In this document: positions 1 to 10,152 of the stretch, in pieces
How the letters are laid out: each line of letters begins with the position of its first letter
Numbering within the stretch: position 1 is the stretch's first letter
Assembly: GCF_003003255.1 (NCBI RefSeq)
Contig: NZ_PVTD01000009.1
Span: 62,001 to 126,000, forward strand
Source: Aliiruegeria haliotis
GTDB lineage: Bacteria > Pseudomonadota > Alphaproteobacteria > Rhodobacterales > Rhodobacteraceae
DNA: 64,000 nucleotides
Reading direction: 5' to 3'
The notes under the pieces: model-generated
Told to the model about the DNA's origin: nothing
What the model saw: only the letters and a program-made list of their open reading frames with translations
Databases searched by the model: none
Translations under genes and position numbers: made by a program

Positions 1-768
1 GACCGGTCTGGCGCGATGCGGGACATGGTTCAGAATCACCTGCTGCAGCTTCTCTGCCTGATCGCGATGGAGCCGCCGGGACGGTTCGAGGACGAGTCGG
101 TGCGGGACGAGAAGTTGAAGGTGATCCGGGCGCTGAAGCCAGTGGCGCCGGAGGACATCGTGCGCGGCCAGTATGCCGATGGCGATGAGCCGGGCTACAA
201 GTCGGCCGTGAACAATCCGTCGAGCAAGACCGAGAGTTTCATCGCACTTCGGCTGGGCATTGCCAACTGGCGCTGGTCCGGCACGCCGTTCTATCTGCGG
301 ACCGGCAAGCGGCTGAAGGCACGGGCCTCGGAGATCGCCGTGGTGTTCAAGGACGCGCCTCATTCCATCTTCGACGGACCTCCGGGGCAATCCAATGTGC
401 TGTCGATCCGGCTCCAGCCGAACGAGGGCATGGAGATGGTGGTAACCATCAAGGAGCCGGGGCCGGGCGGCATGCGGCTGATCCAGGTGCCGCTCGACAT
501 GTCCTTTGCGGACGCGCTCGGCGAGCAGGCGGAGGACATCCCCGACGCCTACGAACGCCTGATCATGGATGTGATCCGCGGAAACCAGACCTTGTTCATG
601 CGTGGTGACGAGGTGGAGGCGGCCTGGGCCTGGACCGATCCCGTGATCGAGGGCTGGGAGGATCGCGGAGCGACGCCTTCCCCCTACGAGCAGGGGAGCA
701 CCGGACCGGAGGAAGCCCTGATGCTTCTGCATCAGGACGGGCGCAGATGGAGGGAAATCAAGGCATGA
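1..768 (+). CDS. zwf: Glucose-6-phosphate 1-dehydrogenase, C-terminal part (5' end outside window)
   Basis: Oxidises glucose-6-phosphate to 6-phosphogluconolactone with NAD(P)+ in the cytoplasm, the entry step to the Entner-Doudoroff and pentose phosphate routes. The frame is already open at base 1 and gives 255 residues; the family is usually about 480-490, so roughly the N-terminal half, with the Rossmann domain and catalytic His, is missing. The visible part starts in the conserved stretch AMRDMVQNHLLQLL and runs through the alpha+beta C-terminal domain (SFIALRLGIANWRW, FYLRTGKRL). The first ATG at base 16 lies inside this conserved stretch and is not a real start. The stop overlaps the start of pgl as ATGA, so the two are translationally coupled. 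Identity is secure; the regulatory region cannot be seen. Confidence 0.96.
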   Translation, partial: DRSGAMRDMVQNHLLQLLCLIAMEPPGRFEDESVRDEKLKVIRALKPVAPEDIVRGQYADGDEPGYKSAVNNPSSKTESFIALRLGIANWRWSGTPFYLRTGKRLKARASEIAVVFKDAPHSIFDGPPGQSNVLSIRLQPNEGMEMVVTIKEPGPGGMRLIQVPLDMSFADALGEQAEDIPDAYERLIMDVIRGNQTLFMRGDEVEAAWAWTDPVIEGWEDRGATPSPYEQGSTGPEEALMLLHQDGRRWREIKA

Positions 769-1436
769 AATTCATCGAGTATCCCGACCGCGATCTGATG
801 ATGATCGACCTGGCGGACAGGATTTCCAGCGAGTTGAAGAACACGTTGCTGACGCAGGATAGGGCGACGCTCTGCGTTCCGGGCGGGACGACCCCCGGGC
901 CGGCTTTCGATTCTCTCTCGGCGTCGGTGCTGGACTGGAGCCGGGTCACCGTGCTCCTGAACGACGAACGCTGGGTGCCGGAGGATCACCCCCGGTCCAA
1001 CACCCGTCTGCTGCGCGAACGGCTGCTCGTGGGGCAGGCGGCGGCGGCGAACTACCAGCCGCTGCATGCGGATACGGAAACACCGGAGGACTCGCTGGAG
1101 ATGCTCGGCGCGCAGATACGCGACGTGCTTCCGATCACGGTGCTCCTGCTGGGTATGGGCGTTGACATGCATACGGCTTCGCTCTTTCCGGGGGCCGACA
1201 AGCTGGACCAGGCGCTGTCGGATGACGCTCCGGCGCTCATGGCGCTGCGGGCCGATGCCGCCGGCGAGCCGCGCATGACGCTGACCGCCCCGGTGCTGAA
1301 AGGCGCTCTATCCACCCATATCCTGATCACTGGCCCCGAAAAACGGGCGGCACTGGAGCGGGCGCGCACCTTGTCGCCTCGCGAAGCGCCGGTGAAGACG
1401 GTACTGGGTGACGCAACCGTACATTGGGCAGAATAG
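765..1436 (+). CDS. pgl: 6-phosphogluconolactonase
   Basis: Hydrolyses 6-phosphogluconolactone to 6-phosphogluconate. The protein has 223 residues, normal for the SOL/DevB-type family. Visible motifs are GGTTP (about residues 40-44), the [13 protein letters not shown] block (67-79) and a GMGxDxHTASLFP block (130-142) with the conserved His. The last block reads DMHTASLFP where most homologues have DGHTASLFP, a mild departure. An in-frame ATG at 747 would add six residues, but the ATG at 765 is preferred: a GGAGGG ribosome site sits about ten bases upstream and the start overlaps the zwf stop as ATGA. The pgi start follows eight bases after the stop, so zwf-pgl-pgi read as one operon. Confidence 0.95.
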   Translation: MKFIEYPDRDLMMIDLADRISSELKNTLLTQDRATLCVPGGTTPGPAFDSLSASVLDWSRVTVLLNDERWVPEDHPRSNTRLLRERLLVGQAAAANYQPLHADTETPEDSLEMLGAQIRDVLPITVLLLGMGVDMHTASLFPGADKLDQALSDDAPALMALRADAAGEPRMTLTAPVLKGALSTHILITGPEKRAALERARTLSPREAPVKTVLGDATVHWAE

Positions 1437-1444
1437 GGATCCCC

Positions 1445-3046
1445 ATGTGGAATGATCTGACATCGTATCGCGCCTCGGTATCGGAGCGCTCCATTCTCTC
1501 GCTGTTCGACGATCCGGGCCGGGCGGAGACCTTCTCCGCCCGGTTCGGGGACATGCTCTTCGATTTCTCGAAGACGAATATCGACGGGCGGGCGCTGGAC
1601 CTGTTGATCCGGCTCGCGGAGACGGCCGACGTGGCTGGCGCCCGGGATGCCATGTTCGCGGGTGAAAAGATCAACGAGACCGAGGGCCGCGCGGTTCTGC
1701 ACACGGCCCTGCGCAACCTCGACGGCGGACCGGTGGTGGTCGATGGCACCGACGTGATGCCCGAAGTTCTCGGCACGCTCGACCGGATGGACGCCTTTGC
1801 GGAGGACGTCCGGTCGGGTCGCTTTACCGGGCAGGGGGGCAAGATCACCGACGTGGTGAACATCGGTATCGGAGGATCGGACCTTGGGCCGGTGATGGCG
1901 GTGCAGGCACTGTCGCCCTATGCCGATGGGCCACGCTGCCATTTCGTCTCCAACGTGGATGGGGCACATGTCGCCGACGTGCTGCGGCCACTGGACCCCG
2001 CGACGACGCTTGTGATTGTTGCCTCCAAGACCTTCACCACCATCGAGACGATGACCAATGCGCAGACCGTGCGGGCCTGGATGAGCGAAACGGTGAGCGA
2101 TCCCGCTGCGCAGTTCGCGGCGCTTTCCTCTGCCGAGGACAAGACCGCGGCCTTTGGCATCGACTCCTCCCGCGTGTTCGGCTTCGCCGATTGGGTCGGC
2201 GGACGCTATTCCATGTGGGGTCCGATCGGTCTCAGCCTGATGATCGCCATCGGCGGCACCGCTTTCCGCGCCTTCCTGCGCGGCGCGCAATCGATGGATG
2301 TTCACTTCAAATCGGCCGACTACCGCGAAAACCTGCCGGTCCTGCTGGCGCTTGTCGGCATCTGGCACCATCAGGTCTGCGGCTACCCGACCCGCGCCGT
2401 GCTGCCGTATGAGCAGCGCCTGATCCGCCTGCCGGCCTATCTCCAGCAACTGGAGATGGAGAGCAACGGCAAGCGGGTGAACATGGACGGCGAGGATCTG
2501 GAGACGGTCTCCGGCCCGATTGTCTGGGGCGAGCCCGGCACCAACGGTCAGCACGCTTTTTACCAGTTGATCCACCAGGGCACCGGCGTTGTTCCCTGTG
2601 AGTTCATGGTCGGCGCGAAGGGGCATGAGGAAGACCTCGGCCACATGCACACCCTGCTGGTCGCCAACTGCCTCGCCCAGTCCGAGGCGCTGCTGCGGGG
2701 GCGGTCTCTGGAGGAGGCGACGGAGATCATGGCCGCGAAGGGGCTGGAAGGTGCCGAGTTGGACCGTCAGGCCCGCCACCGCGTCTTCCCCGGCAACCGC
2801 CCGTCCACGACGCTGATGTACCCGCTGCTCACCCCCGAAGTGCTGGGCCAGATCGTGGCGCTCTACGAGCACCGTGTCTTCGTGGAAGGCATCATCCTCG
2901 GCATCAACTCCTTCGACCAGTGGGGCGTTGAGCTTGGCAAGGAGCTTGCCAAGGCGCTGGAGCCGGTGCTTTCGGGCGATGAGGGCACCGAGGGCAAGGA
3001 TGGCTCCACCGCGGCATTGGTGGGCTACATCAAGACGCACGGCTGA
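1445..3046 (+). CDS. pgi: Glucose-6-phosphate isomerase
   Basis: Interconverts glucose-6-phosphate and fructose-6-phosphate in the cytoplasm. The protein has 533 residues, close to the usual 540-550. The sugar-phosphate loop GIGGSDLGP is near residues 141-149. Both family signatures are present: the DWVGGRYSM block near residue 250 and [10 protein letters not shown] near residue 500. The start at 1445 is chosen because MWNDL fits the family N-terminus; an upstream in-frame ATG at 1424 lies inside pgl and would add seven unconserved residues. Third gene of the zwf-pgl-pgi run. In organisms that use the Entner-Doudoroff pathway, pgi mainly feeds fructose-6-phosphate back towards glucose-6-phosphate; that role here is inferred. 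Confidence 0.97.
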   Translation: MWNDLTSYRASVSERSILSLFDDPGRAETFSARFGDMLFDFSKTNIDGRALDLLIRLAETADVAGARDAMFAGEKINETEGRAVLHTALRNLDGGPVVVDGTDVMPEVLGTLDRMDAFAEDVRSGRFTGQGGKITDVVNIGIGGSDLGPVMAVQALSPYADGPRCHFVSNVDGAHVADVLRPLDPATTLVIVASKTFTTIETMTNAQTVRAWMSETVSDPAAQFAALSSAEDKTAAFGIDSSRVFGFADWVGGRYSMWGPIGLSLMIAIGGTAFRAFLRGAQSMDVHFKSADYRENLPVLLALVGIWHHQVCGYPTRAVLPYEQRLIRLPAYLQQLEMESNGKRVNMDGEDLETVSGPIVWGEPGTNGQHAFYQLIHQGTGVVPCEFMVGAKGHEEDLGHMHTLLVANCLAQSEALLRGRSLEEATEIMAAKGLEGAELDRQARHRVFPGNRPSTTLMYPLLTPEVLGQIVALYEHRVFVEGIILGINSFDQWGVELGKELAKALEPVLSGDEGTEGKDGSTAALVGYIKTHG

Positions 3047-3094
3047 TGGGCTTCAGGCGTAGCGGCGACCCGCACGCGTCTCTGCGAGAGCTAA

Positions 3095-3117
3095 GGTTGG
3101 CCGCTGTGCGGCCAACC
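3095..3117. terminator. Hairpin between convergent pgi and DUF4345-like gene
   Basis: Perfect 10-bp stem (GGTTGGCCGC / GCGGCCAACC) with a three-base loop, in the 82-bp gap between two convergent genes. There is no T-run on either side, so it may be a weak or factor-assisted bidirectional terminator. Confidence 0.5.
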
Positions 3118-3128
3118 CGGAGAGGCAT

Positions 3129-3509
3129 TCAGGCGGCGACCGGCCTACGCAAGGCGATGATACCAGCGACGGCAAGACCGAGTTCCAGAACGAGGTAAAG
3201 TACTAGGATCGGGCTCGGCATCCCATCCAGGACGAGGCTCAGGGCGCGGCCGGCGGCGAGGCCGCCCATGAAGAGCACCAGCACCCAGAGGGCGGGTTTC
3301 CGCAGTTCCGGCAGGAACGCGCCGGCGATCCAGAACGCGGCATTGACCAGGTAGAGCCCCATCACTGCGCGAAACACGTGGGAGAGGTTTACTGTCTCCA
3401 CCTCGATACCCAGCAGCCAGCCAAGCGAACTGGACGGCATCGCGCCATAGGACAAGGCAATCGGCACAAGTCCGATTGCAGCAACGATGAGAAGTATCCG
3501 ATCGGTCAT
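3129..3509 (-). CDS. Small four-helix membrane protein, DUF4345-like
   Basis: A 126-residue, strongly hydrophobic protein with four probable membrane segments (about residues 4-22, 45-65, 73-92 and 100-120) and few charged residues between them. The pattern, including a conserved-looking RAVMGLYL stretch in the second helix, resembles DUF4345 proteins, a family without an assigned function. It stands alone between pgi and tyrS and converges on pgi. No catalytic motif is visible. The gene itself is well supported by length and membrane-protein composition; the family name is from memory. Confidence 0.7.
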   Translation of the reverse strand: MTDRILLIVAAIGLVPIALSYGAMPSSSLGWLLGIEVETVNLSHVFRAVMGLYLVNAAFWIAGAFLPELRKPALWVLVLFMGGLAAGRALSLVLDGMPSPILVLYLVLELGLAVAGIIALRRPVAA

Positions 3510-3613
3510 TGCCCGGCCTTCCTGTATTGGAGCGGGCGCGACATGCCCCCGGTTTCGTACCAGCCTTTCGGTCGGCCGCGCTACCGGAAAGTGCCCTTGC
3601 CAGTGGCTTCGGA

Positions 3614-4867
3614 TCAGCCGTCCAGCGTCACCAACGCATGGCGTTTCTTGCCGGCGGAGAGTTTGACCGGGGAGGCGAGGGCCGCCGCGTCGAGCATCAT
3701 GCCCGCATCGGTGAGCGGTGCGTCGTCGATCTTCGCGCCGTTGTCCGCGATCAGCCGCTTGGCTTCCTTGCCGGATTTCGCCAGACCGGAGCGCACGATG
3801 AGTTGCACGATGGAGATGCCGTCCCCAACCTCGTCGGCGGACAGCGCCAGCGTCGGCAGATCATCGCCCACGCCACCCTTCTCGAAGACCTCGCGCGCGG
3901 TCTGCTCCGCCGCAACGGCCGCCTCGGCCCCGTGCAGAAGCGTCGTCACCTCGTTTGCCAGCCGGATCTTGGCATCGTTGATTTCCGAGCCTTCCAGCGC
4001 GCCAAGCCGCTGGCATTCGTCGATCGGCAGTTCGGTGTAGAGCTTCAGGAACCGCCCGACATCCGCATCCGTCGTGTTGCGCCAGAACTGCCAGAACTCG
4101 TAGGGGGACAGCATGTCGCCATTGAGCCAGATGGCGCCGGATTGTGACTTGCCCATCTTCTTGCCGTCGGACGTGGTCAGCAACGGTGATGTCAGGCCGT
4201 AGATCTCGTGGTCCAGCACACGCCGGGTCAGGTCGATGCCATTGACGATATTGCCCCACTGGTCGGAGCCGCCCATCTGAAGCGCGCAGCCATAGCGGCG
4301 GTTCAACTCCAGGAAGTCGTAGGCCTGGAGGATCATGTAGTTGAACTCCAGGAAGCTCAGCGACTGCTCCCGGTCCAGCCGCGACTTCACGGATTCGAAC
4401 GACAACATCCGGTTGACGGAGAAGTGCCGCCCGATATCACGCAGGAAATCGAGGTAGTTCAGCCCGTCCAGCCATTCGGCATTGTTGATCATCAACGCGC
4501 CGGTTGGTTCGTCCGAGTAGTCGACATAGGCCGAGAACACCCGCTTGATCCCGGCGATATTGTCGTCGATCTGATCGGGCGTCAGCAGCGGGCGTTCATC
4601 GGCACGGAAGGACGGATCGCCAACCTTCGTCGTGCCGCCGCCCATCAGCGTGATTGGCTTGTGGCCGGTCTTCTGCAACCAGCGCAGCATCATGATCTGG
4701 ATCAGCGAGCCGACGTGCAGCGATTTCGCCGTGGCGTCAAAGCCGATGTAGGCCGGCACGATCCCGTTCGACATGGCTTCGTCCAGCCCCTGCATGTCGG
4801 TGCAGTCGGCCATGAATCCGCGTTCGATCATCACGCGGATGAAGTCGGATTTCGGGTGGTAGGTCAT
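3614..4867 (-). CDS. tyrS: Tyrosyl-tRNA synthetase
   Basis: Charges tRNA-Tyr with tyrosine. The protein has 417 residues, normal for bacterial TyrRS. The class I HIGH-type motif reads HVGS (residues 51-54), after the tyrosine-pocket stretch [11 protein letters not shown]. The KMSKS-type loop reads KKMGKSQSG, and the C-terminal S4 RNA-binding domain is seen in [16 protein letters not shown]. The frame stays open far upstream on this strand, but the family N-terminus is MTYHPKSDF, which sets the start at 4867; MDRER five codons earlier (4882) is the only near alternative. It is divergent from anmK with 66 bp between the starts. Confidence 0.96.
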   Translation of the reverse strand: MTYHPKSDFIRVMIERGFMADCTDMQGLDEAMSNGIVPAYIGFDATAKSLHVGSLIQIMMLRWLQKTGHKPITLMGGGTTKVGDPSFRADERPLLTPDQIDDNIAGIKRVFSAYVDYSDEPTGALMINNAEWLDGLNYLDFLRDIGRHFSVNRMLSFESVKSRLDREQSLSFLEFNYMILQAYDFLELNRRYGCALQMGGSDQWGNIVNGIDLTRRVLDHEIYGLTSPLLTTSDGKKMGKSQSGAIWLNGDMLSPYEFWQFWRNTTDADVGRFLKLYTELPIDECQRLGALEGSEINDAKIRLANEVTTLLHGAEAAVAAEQTAREVFEKGGVGDDLPTLALSADEVGDGISIVQLIVRSGLAKSGKEAKRLIADNGAKIDDAPLTDAGMMLDAAALASPVKLSAGKKRHALVTLDG

Positions 4868-4933
4868 GCGTTCTCGGTCCATTCTCGGCAGTTGAGCGCC
4901 TATGTAGCGGCGCGGGCAGCCGAGGGAAAGGGC

Positions 4934-6040
4934 ATGTTGAAAACGGGGGTGATGAAGGCGCTCGGAACCATGTCGGGCACCTCGCTCGATGGCGTGGACG
5001 CGGCCGTGATCGAAACCGACGGAATAGAGATCGCGGGCTTCGGCGATCATGCCTACAGGACCTATGCCACCGAAGAGCGCGATATCCTGCGCGCGGCGCT
5101 GGGGTGCTGGCCGGACGACCCGGGCGCTGAGGTGGCCGCGCGGCTGGTGACACGCGCACATGCCGAGTTGATGGCCGGGTTTCCAGATGCGGCCATCGCC
5201 GGGTTCCATGGCCAGACGCTGGCCCATGACCCGGCCGGACGTGGCACGCACCAGGCTGGTGACGGGGCGGCGCTGGCCCGGCAACTTGCCCTTCCCGTGG
5301 TCTGGGATTTCCGGACGGCGGATGTGCGGCTCGGCGGGCAGGGGGCACCCCTTGCGCCGGTCTATCACTTCGCATTGGCGAAGTGGATCGGGGCGGAGGC
5401 GCCGCTGGCGTTCCTGAACCTCGGCGGGGTCGGCAACCTGACCTGGGTCGACCCGTCGAAGGCGGCGCCCGAAGCGGACGGTGCCCTGCTGGCCTTCGAT
5501 ACCGGGCCGGCCAATGCGCCGATCAATGACCTGTTGATGCGCCGCCGTGGGCTGAGCTTCGACGAGGGCGGGGCGCTGGCGATGAAGGGCAGTGTCGCGG
5601 GCGATGTTCTGGACCGCTTTGCCGAACATCCGTATTTCTTCAGGATGCCGCCCAAATCCCTGGACCGGGATGACTTTGCGGCCCTGTCGACACAGGTCGA
5701 GGGCCTGTCGGATGCCGATGCCGCTGCAACGCTCACGGCGGCGGCGGCGGTTGCAGTCGTGCGCGGCGCGGAGCACTTTCCCGTCCCGGTCGAGCGTCTG
5801 CTGGTGACGGGCGGTGGGCGGAAGAACCCGGTGCTGATGACGATGATCGCCGAGGGCCTCGGATGCGATGTTGTCGCGGTCGAGGAGGTTGGTCTGGACG
5901 GTGACATGCTTGAGGCGCAGGCTTTTGCCTATCTTGCCGTGCGGGTGGCGCGTGGCCTGCCCACCTCCTTCCCGTCGACGACAGGCGTTGCCGCCGCGGT
6001 TGGCGGTGGAGAGATTTCCTATCCGGGAGCGACGCAATGA
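4934..6040 (+). CDS. anmK: Anhydro-N-acetylmuramic acid kinase
   Basis: Phosphorylates and opens 1,6-anhydro-MurNAc from cell-wall turnover, giving MurNAc-6-phosphate for recycling. The protein has 368 residues, normal for the family. The phosphate-binding signature [12 protein letters not shown] is at the N-terminus, followed by [17 protein letters not shown] in the sugar/ATP site, [12 protein letters not shown], and the C-terminal [12 protein letters not shown] of the ASKHA fold. The start at 4934 follows a strong GAGGGAAAGG site; an alternative ATG at 4952 (MKALGTMSG) would shorten it by six residues. The frame is open further upstream inside the tyrS antisense, but that part is not conserved. 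The stop overlaps the next gene's ATG as ATGA. Confidence 0.95.
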   Translation: MLKTGVMKALGTMSGTSLDGVDAAVIETDGIEIAGFGDHAYRTYATEERDILRAALGCWPDDPGAEVAARLVTRAHAELMAGFPDAAIAGFHGQTLAHDPAGRGTHQAGDGAALARQLALPVVWDFRTADVRLGGQGAPLAPVYHFALAKWIGAEAPLAFLNLGGVGNLTWVDPSKAAPEADGALLAFDTGPANAPINDLLMRRRGLSFDEGGALAMKGSVAGDVLDRFAEHPYFFRMPPKSLDRDDFAALSTQVEGLSDADAAATLTAAAAVAVVRGAEHFPVPVERLLVTGGGRKNPVLMTMIAEGLGCDVVAVEEVGLDGDMLEAQAFAYLAVRVARGLPTSFPSTTGVAAAVGGGEISYPGATQ

Positions 6041-6975
6041 CAGCCTGCAATCTGACGACGCTCGACGGCACGACACTGTCGCGGTTCTGTTTCGGCGCCA
6101 TGCAATTCGGCGGCACGGCCGACCGGGAGGCCTCCCGCGCGATGTACGATGCCTGTCGCGCTGCCGGGATTAATTTCTTCGACACCGCCAATGTCTACAC
6201 CGACGGGCTGAGCGAAACCTGGCTGGGAGAGATGGTCCGGCAGGAGCGGGAAGCGGTCTATGTTTCCAGCAAGGTTGCGGCCCGCGGCGGTTCCGGGCGG
6301 CAGAACATTCTCGCCCAGGTGGAAGAGAGTCGCCAGCGGCACGGGCTGGAGACGGTCGACGGGCTGTACCTGCACCGGTTCGATGACGCGACACCGTTGG
6401 AAGAGACATTCGAGACGCTGGCGGAACTGGTGCAGGCCGGGCAGGTGCGCCATGTCGGCGTGTCCAACTTCGCTGCCTGGCAGGTGATGAAGGCCCAATG
6501 GACCGCGAGCAGGTTCGGGCTGGAGATTACCCTGATGCAGCCGATGTACAACCTCGTGAAGCGTCAGGTCGAGGTTGAATTGCTGCCCTGCGCACAGGAC
6601 CTAGACATCGCTGTTGTGCCCTATTCGCCGCTTGGTGGCGGGCTGCTGACCGGCAAGTTCGCGCGCGGCGGCTCTGGCCGAATTGCGGAAAACCCGATGT
6701 ACGCGGCCCGCTACAAGTCGGCATGGATGCACGATGTCGCGCGGGAGCTTGCCGGGATCGGCGAGGAGGCCGGCGTGTCGCCTGCAACACTTGCGGTGGC
6801 CTGGGTCGCGGCGAACCCTGCGGTGGCAGCGCCGATCATCTCCGCGCGTTCGGTGGAGCAACTCGCGCCTTCGCTGGCGGCGATGGATTTCGCCCTGTCG
6901 CCGGAATTGCGCGAGCGGATCACCGCGTTGTCGCCGACCCCCGCACCGGCGACCGACCGGCTGGAAGAGGTTTAG
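6037..6975 (+). CDS. Aldo/keto reductase
   Basis: Probably an NADPH-dependent reductase of aldehydes or ketones. The protein has 312 residues and the full (alpha/beta)8 aldo/keto reductase catalytic set: Asp49 and Tyr54 in FFDTANVY, Lys79 in VSSKV and His113 in YLHRFD. Later come [10 protein letters not shown] and the cofactor-binding C-terminal SARSVEQL region. The substrate cannot be told from sequence. The start overlaps the anmK stop, so the two are likely translated together, and the SDR gene follows after 12 bases. The anmK-AKR-SDR run may be no more than a co-transcribed set. Confidence 0.9.
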   Translation: MTACNLTTLDGTTLSRFCFGAMQFGGTADREASRAMYDACRAAGINFFDTANVYTDGLSETWLGEMVRQEREAVYVSSKVAARGGSGRQNILAQVEESRQRHGLETVDGLYLHRFDDATPLEETFETLAELVQAGQVRHVGVSNFAAWQVMKAQWTASRFGLEITLMQPMYNLVKRQVEVELLPCAQDLDIAVVPYSPLGGGLLTGKFARGGSGRIAENPMYAARYKSAWMHDVARELAGIGEEAGVSPATLAVAWVAANPAVAAPIISARSVEQLAPSLAAMDFALSPELRERITALSPTPAPATDRLEEV

Positions 6976-6987
6976 GAGGAGAGAGCC

Positions 6988-7827
6988 ATGAATGATGCTG
7001 TTCTCAATCGAGAGTCCGTTGCCGTCGTCACCGGCGCTGGCGCCGGGATCGGCCTCGCCATCGCGACCGGGTTCGCGAGGCTGGGCATGGCCGTTGTTGC
7101 GGTCGATATCCGTGCCGACAAGGTCGACGCCGCCGCAGCGGGGCTGCGCGCAACCGGCGCCCGGGAGGTGATGACCAGCGATGCCGACATCACCGATCCC
7201 GCCGCTCTCGCCAAGCTGGAGTCCACCGTTGCCGAACGTTTCGGCGGCACAGATGTGCTCGTGAACAACGCCGGAATCCAGCCCGGCAGCACGATGTTCG
7301 GCCCAAGAGACGCCTGGGAACGGGTCTTGCAGACCAACCTCTGGGGCGTGATCAACGGCACCCGGGCCTTCGCGCCGCGCATGTGCGCGCGGGGGCGTCC
7401 GGGGCTGATCGTGAACACCGGCTCCAAGCAAGGCATCACCACCCCTCCCGGTGATCCCGCTTACAATGTCGCCAAGGCCGGTGTGAAGGCCTATACGGAG
7501 GCGCTCGCCCACGAGCTTCGCAATACCGACGGGGCGCAGATCTCGGCGCATCTGCTGATCCCCGGCTTCGTCTTCACCGAGCTGAATGCCAGGGGACGAA
7601 CCGAGAAACCCGACGGGGCCTGGACGCCGGAAGAGATGGCCGCGTTCTTCCTCGAACGGCTGCGGGCGCGGGAGTTCTATATCCTCTGTCCCGACAATGA
7701 CGTGACACGGGCGATGGATGAAAAGCGCATGGCCTGGGCCATTGGCGATATCATCGAGAACCGTCCGGCATTGTCGCGCTGGCATCCGGAGTTCGCGGCA
7801 GAGTTCGAGGCCTTCATGAAAGGGTAG
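6988..7827 (+). CDS. Short-chain dehydrogenase/reductase (SDR)
   Basis: Classical SDR oxidoreductase of 279 residues. The cofactor motif TGAGAGIG is at residues 15-22. NNAG is at 93-96. The catalytic triad is Ser146 (NTGSKQG), Tyr159 and Lys163 (YNVAK). Asp40 at the end of strand beta-2 (VVAVDIR) suggests NAD rather than NADP preference; this is inference. The C-terminal 40 residues extend past the core fold and may shape the substrate pocket. Expressed behind the aldo/keto reductase with a strong AGGAGGAGAG ribosome site. Substrate unknown. Confidence 0.9.
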   Translation: MNDAVLNRESVAVVTGAGAGIGLAIATGFARLGMAVVAVDIRADKVDAAAAGLRATGAREVMTSDADITDPAALAKLESTVAERFGGTDVLVNNAGIQPGSTMFGPRDAWERVLQTNLWGVINGTRAFAPRMCARGRPGLIVNTGSKQGITTPPGDPAYNVAKAGVKAYTEALAHELRNTDGAQISAHLLIPGFVFTELNARGRTEKPDGAWTPEEMAAFFLERLRAREFYILCPDNDVTRAMDEKRMAWAIGDIIENRPALSRWHPEFAAEFEAFMKG

Positions 7828-8018
7828 GGGCGCGGTTCGCGCGTGCAGGAACGGACACCGGAGACTGAAGTGCCTGTGCCGCGCTGACCGCTTGCAGTGC
7901 GTGCCCGGATGCGTTGCACGGAGGCCCGCCGGGATGACCTTTGCGTGTAATTGCCCTTTGCAGAGTGCAAACCTGCCCCAAGATGGTGTATTCCCGACAG
8001 GGAGAGGAAGGAAGTGCC

Positions 8019-8825
8019 ATGCTGGAAAGACAGGAAAGTCTGGCGACTGTGGACCCGGTCTGGGCTCGGATCAGCCAGGAGGCCGAGGCGGCCGTTGCGG
8101 CGGAGCCGCTTCTGGGGGGGACGATCCACCAGAGTATCCTTCACCATGCGAGCTTCGAGCGGGCGCTGTCCTACCGCGTGTCGCTGAAGCTGGCGTCCGG
8201 CGAGATGTCGGAGCAGATCATCCGGGAAATCGCGGACGAGGCGATTTCCTCCGATCCCGGGATCTCAACCGCCGCGCGTGCCGATCTCGTGGCGACCTAC
8301 GAACGCGACCCCGCCTGCCACCGGTTCCTGCAGCCAATCCTTTTCTTCAAGGGATACCAGGCCGTGCAGGCCTATCGCATCGGCCACTGGCTCTGGCAGC
8401 AAGGCCGCAGCGACATGGCCTACTTCCTGCAAATGCGAATCTCTGAGACCTTCGGGATCGACATTCATCCGGCGGCCCGGATCGGGCGTGGGATCATGAT
8501 CGACCACGCGCATTCCATCGTGATCGGCGAAACGGCGGTCGTTGGTGACAATGTCTCCATGTTGCACGCGGTGACGCTTGGGGGGACCGGCAAGGAAGAC
8601 GGCGACCGCCACCCGAAGATCGGCAACGGCGTATTGATCGGGGCGGGGGCGAAAGTCCTTGGCAATATCAGCGTCGGGCAGTGCAGCCGGATCGCGGCAG
8701 GTTCCGTCGTGCTGGAGGATGTGCCAGCGAAGACGACCGTGGCCGGGGTTCCGGCGCGGATCGTGGGCGAGGCGGGCTGCTCGCAACCCTCCGTGACCAT
8801 GGACCAGTTGATCGGCACCAAGTGA
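8019..8825 (+). CDS. cysE: Serine O-acetyltransferase
   Basis: Transfers acetyl from acetyl-CoA to L-serine, giving O-acetylserine for cysteine synthesis. The protein has 268 residues. It has the helical N-terminal domain of the CysE family (to about residue 140), then the left-handed beta-helix of hexapeptide repeats. Catalytic Asp148 (DIHPAA) and His163 (IDHAHS) match the family positions, followed by GETAVVGDN, VTLGGTGKEDGDRHPKIG and the VAGVPARIV end. The start at 8019 follows AGGAAGGAA; the frame is open about 26 codons further upstream, but that part is not conserved. A 191-bp gap separates it from the SDR gene, so it probably has its own promoter. Confidence 0.96.
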   Translation: MLERQESLATVDPVWARISQEAEAAVAAEPLLGGTIHQSILHHASFERALSYRVSLKLASGEMSEQIIREIADEAISSDPGISTAARADLVATYERDPACHRFLQPILFFKGYQAVQAYRIGHWLWQQGRSDMAYFLQMRISETFGIDIHPAARIGRGIMIDHAHSIVIGETAVVGDNVSMLHAVTLGGTGKEDGDRHPKIGNGVLIGAGAKVLGNISVGQCSRIAAGSVVLEDVPAKTTVAGVPARIVGEAGCSQPSVTMDQLIGTK

Positions 8826-8916
8826 TCCCGGACGGGGAGGCCGCACCCCGGAATCACCCCGAACGGATTGCAACTCCCGTGCTCTCGCGTCAGATGGAAC
8901 ACGAGAGGCAGACGAG

Positions 8917-9843
8917 GTGCGCATGGGCACGTGGAACGAGTCCGGTTGGGACGAACGCTGGCGGCGGGTGCGGGATCCGTATTGGTGGATCGCCCGGGCG
9001 GAACGTCCTTTCACCTGGGCGCATCGGCGGTTTGGCCGGGCCGGGTTTGGCGAGGGCGTGCCGCGGGTGGTGTTCCTGATCAAGCTGGTGGGCCAGAGGG
9101 ACGCCAGCGATTGGAATGGCGTCCGGGAGCGCCTCCAAATGACCCTCGCTTCCATCGATCGGCAGGATGGGGCGGACATTTCCACCTTCATTTGCGGGCA
9201 GGACCTGCCGGAGGGGTTGGAATGCCATCACGACCTGCACTTCATTCCGGCGCCGGAGCGGCTCAACCGCATTCAGGGCATCGACAAACACCCGAAACAC
9301 CGGATAGCCGCACGGGCGATTGCCGACCGGCTGGACGGTCCTGCCTACGTTGTGTTGATCGATGCAGACGATATCGCCCATCCAGGGCTCTGTCGTTTCC
9401 TGATTGAAGACAATAATCGGCATGGATACCTGATTGATGACGGATTCATGTGGGATGTGACCGGGCCACAGGTCGTGCGGCTGTCGCAGGACGTGTCCGG
9501 CATGCCTTTCCATGAAATGTGCGGATCTTGCCTCGCGGTGGCGGTGGATCTGTCCGACACGCGGAACGCGAAGCGCATTCTGTGTACACTGCCCTTCAGC
9601 CACAAGCTTCAGGCCCGGTACCTTGCGCGGATGGGGCAGCCGGTGGATCCGGTGCCGTTCCCGGCGATGATCTACGCAGTGAACCACGACGGCAACACCA
9701 GCACGCGGCACGGGAGGGATGGCGCCCGGCAGCGGTTGTTTCGGGAGTTTGGGCTCCACCGGGCGGAGGGTGAGGCCTTGCTGCGGGATTTTGGCCTCGC
9801 GGCTCCGGATGGCGGCTGCGTCGAGCCATTGGCCTCCGAGTGA
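8917..9843 (+). CDS. Putative glycosyltransferase (GT-A/family 2-like)
   Basis: A 308-residue soluble protein. After a Trp-rich N-terminal tail (WNESGWDERWRRVRDPYWW), residues 45-150 look like a nucleotide-sugar-binding fold (VVFLIKLVG, TLASIDRQ), with a DxD-like metal site in VVLIDADDIAHP near residue 150. A conserved-looking GSCLAVAVDL follows, then a C-terminal part ending in a short polar tail. This suggests a family 2-like transferase, but donor and acceptor are unknown. The GTG at 8917 is used; ATG at 8923 is equally possible because the GAGG at 8914-8917 would serve it. It follows cysE by 91 bp on the same strand. The gene is well supported; the function is an inference. Confidence 0.6.
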   Translation: MRMGTWNESGWDERWRRVRDPYWWIARAERPFTWAHRRFGRAGFGEGVPRVVFLIKLVGQRDASDWNGVRERLQMTLASIDRQDGADISTFICGQDLPEGLECHHDLHFIPAPERLNRIQGIDKHPKHRIAARAIADRLDGPAYVVLIDADDIAHPGLCRFLIEDNNRHGYLIDDGFMWDVTGPQVVRLSQDVSGMPFHEMCGSCLAVAVDLSDTRNAKRILCTLPFSHKLQARYLARMGQPVDPVPFPAMIYAVNHDGNTSTRHGRDGARQRLFREFGLHRAEGEALLRDFGLAAPDGGCVEPLASE

Positions 9844-10093
9844 CGTGAAACGGCGGGTTGTCGATCCGTATCAGCGGTGGAAGAAGACCCCTCTGACGTC
9901 GGGCTTGTCGGCTGGGGGGGCGTTTCACCTCGCTGAGATGACATGCGGGGATCGCAATCAACCTGCGCACAACTGGCCGGGCTTGCCACTAGAGACTGGT
10001 CATCGCTCCCCTTTGGAAACGGTATTGTGCAGGAATATCTAGCGTCAGCAGACAGTTGCCTTGCGGACGCAACGTCCGGCCGCGAAGAGGTGC
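9844..10093. other. Intergenic stretch between convergent genes, nothing recognised
   Basis: With the terminator that follows, this fills the 309-bp gap between the glycosyltransferase-like gene and pdhC. No supported reading frame, RNA gene or repeat was recognised in it. Confidence 0.4.
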
Positions 10094-10130
10094 TGAAAAA
10101 GAAAACGCGCGGACCGAAGGCCCGCGCGTT
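10094..10130 (-). terminator. Rho-independent terminator of the pdh operon
   Basis: Nine-base-pair stem (AACGCGCGG / CCGCGCGTT, 10104-10112 and 10122-10130) with a small inner CC/GG pairing in the loop. Read on the minus strand it is followed by a T-rich run (TTTTCTTTTTC). It lies 23 bp past the pdhC stop, exactly where the operon should end. Confidence 0.85.
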
Positions 10131-10152
10131 GGTGTTTCGATCCGGGAGCCGA

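Noticed and set aside
1052-3040. A 662-codon open frame on the minus strand opposite pgl/pgi
   Set aside because: Same effect as above; pgi has both PROSITE-type signatures on the plus strand.
4208-4933. N-terminal extension of the anmK frame across the tyrS antisense
   Set aside because: AnmK homologues begin near [15 protein letters not shown]; the extension overlaps tyrS and is not family-like.
4868-6076. N-terminal extension of the tyrS frame through the anmK gene
   Set aside because: TyrRS begins at MTYHPKSDF with a normal length of 417; the extension is antisense to anmK.
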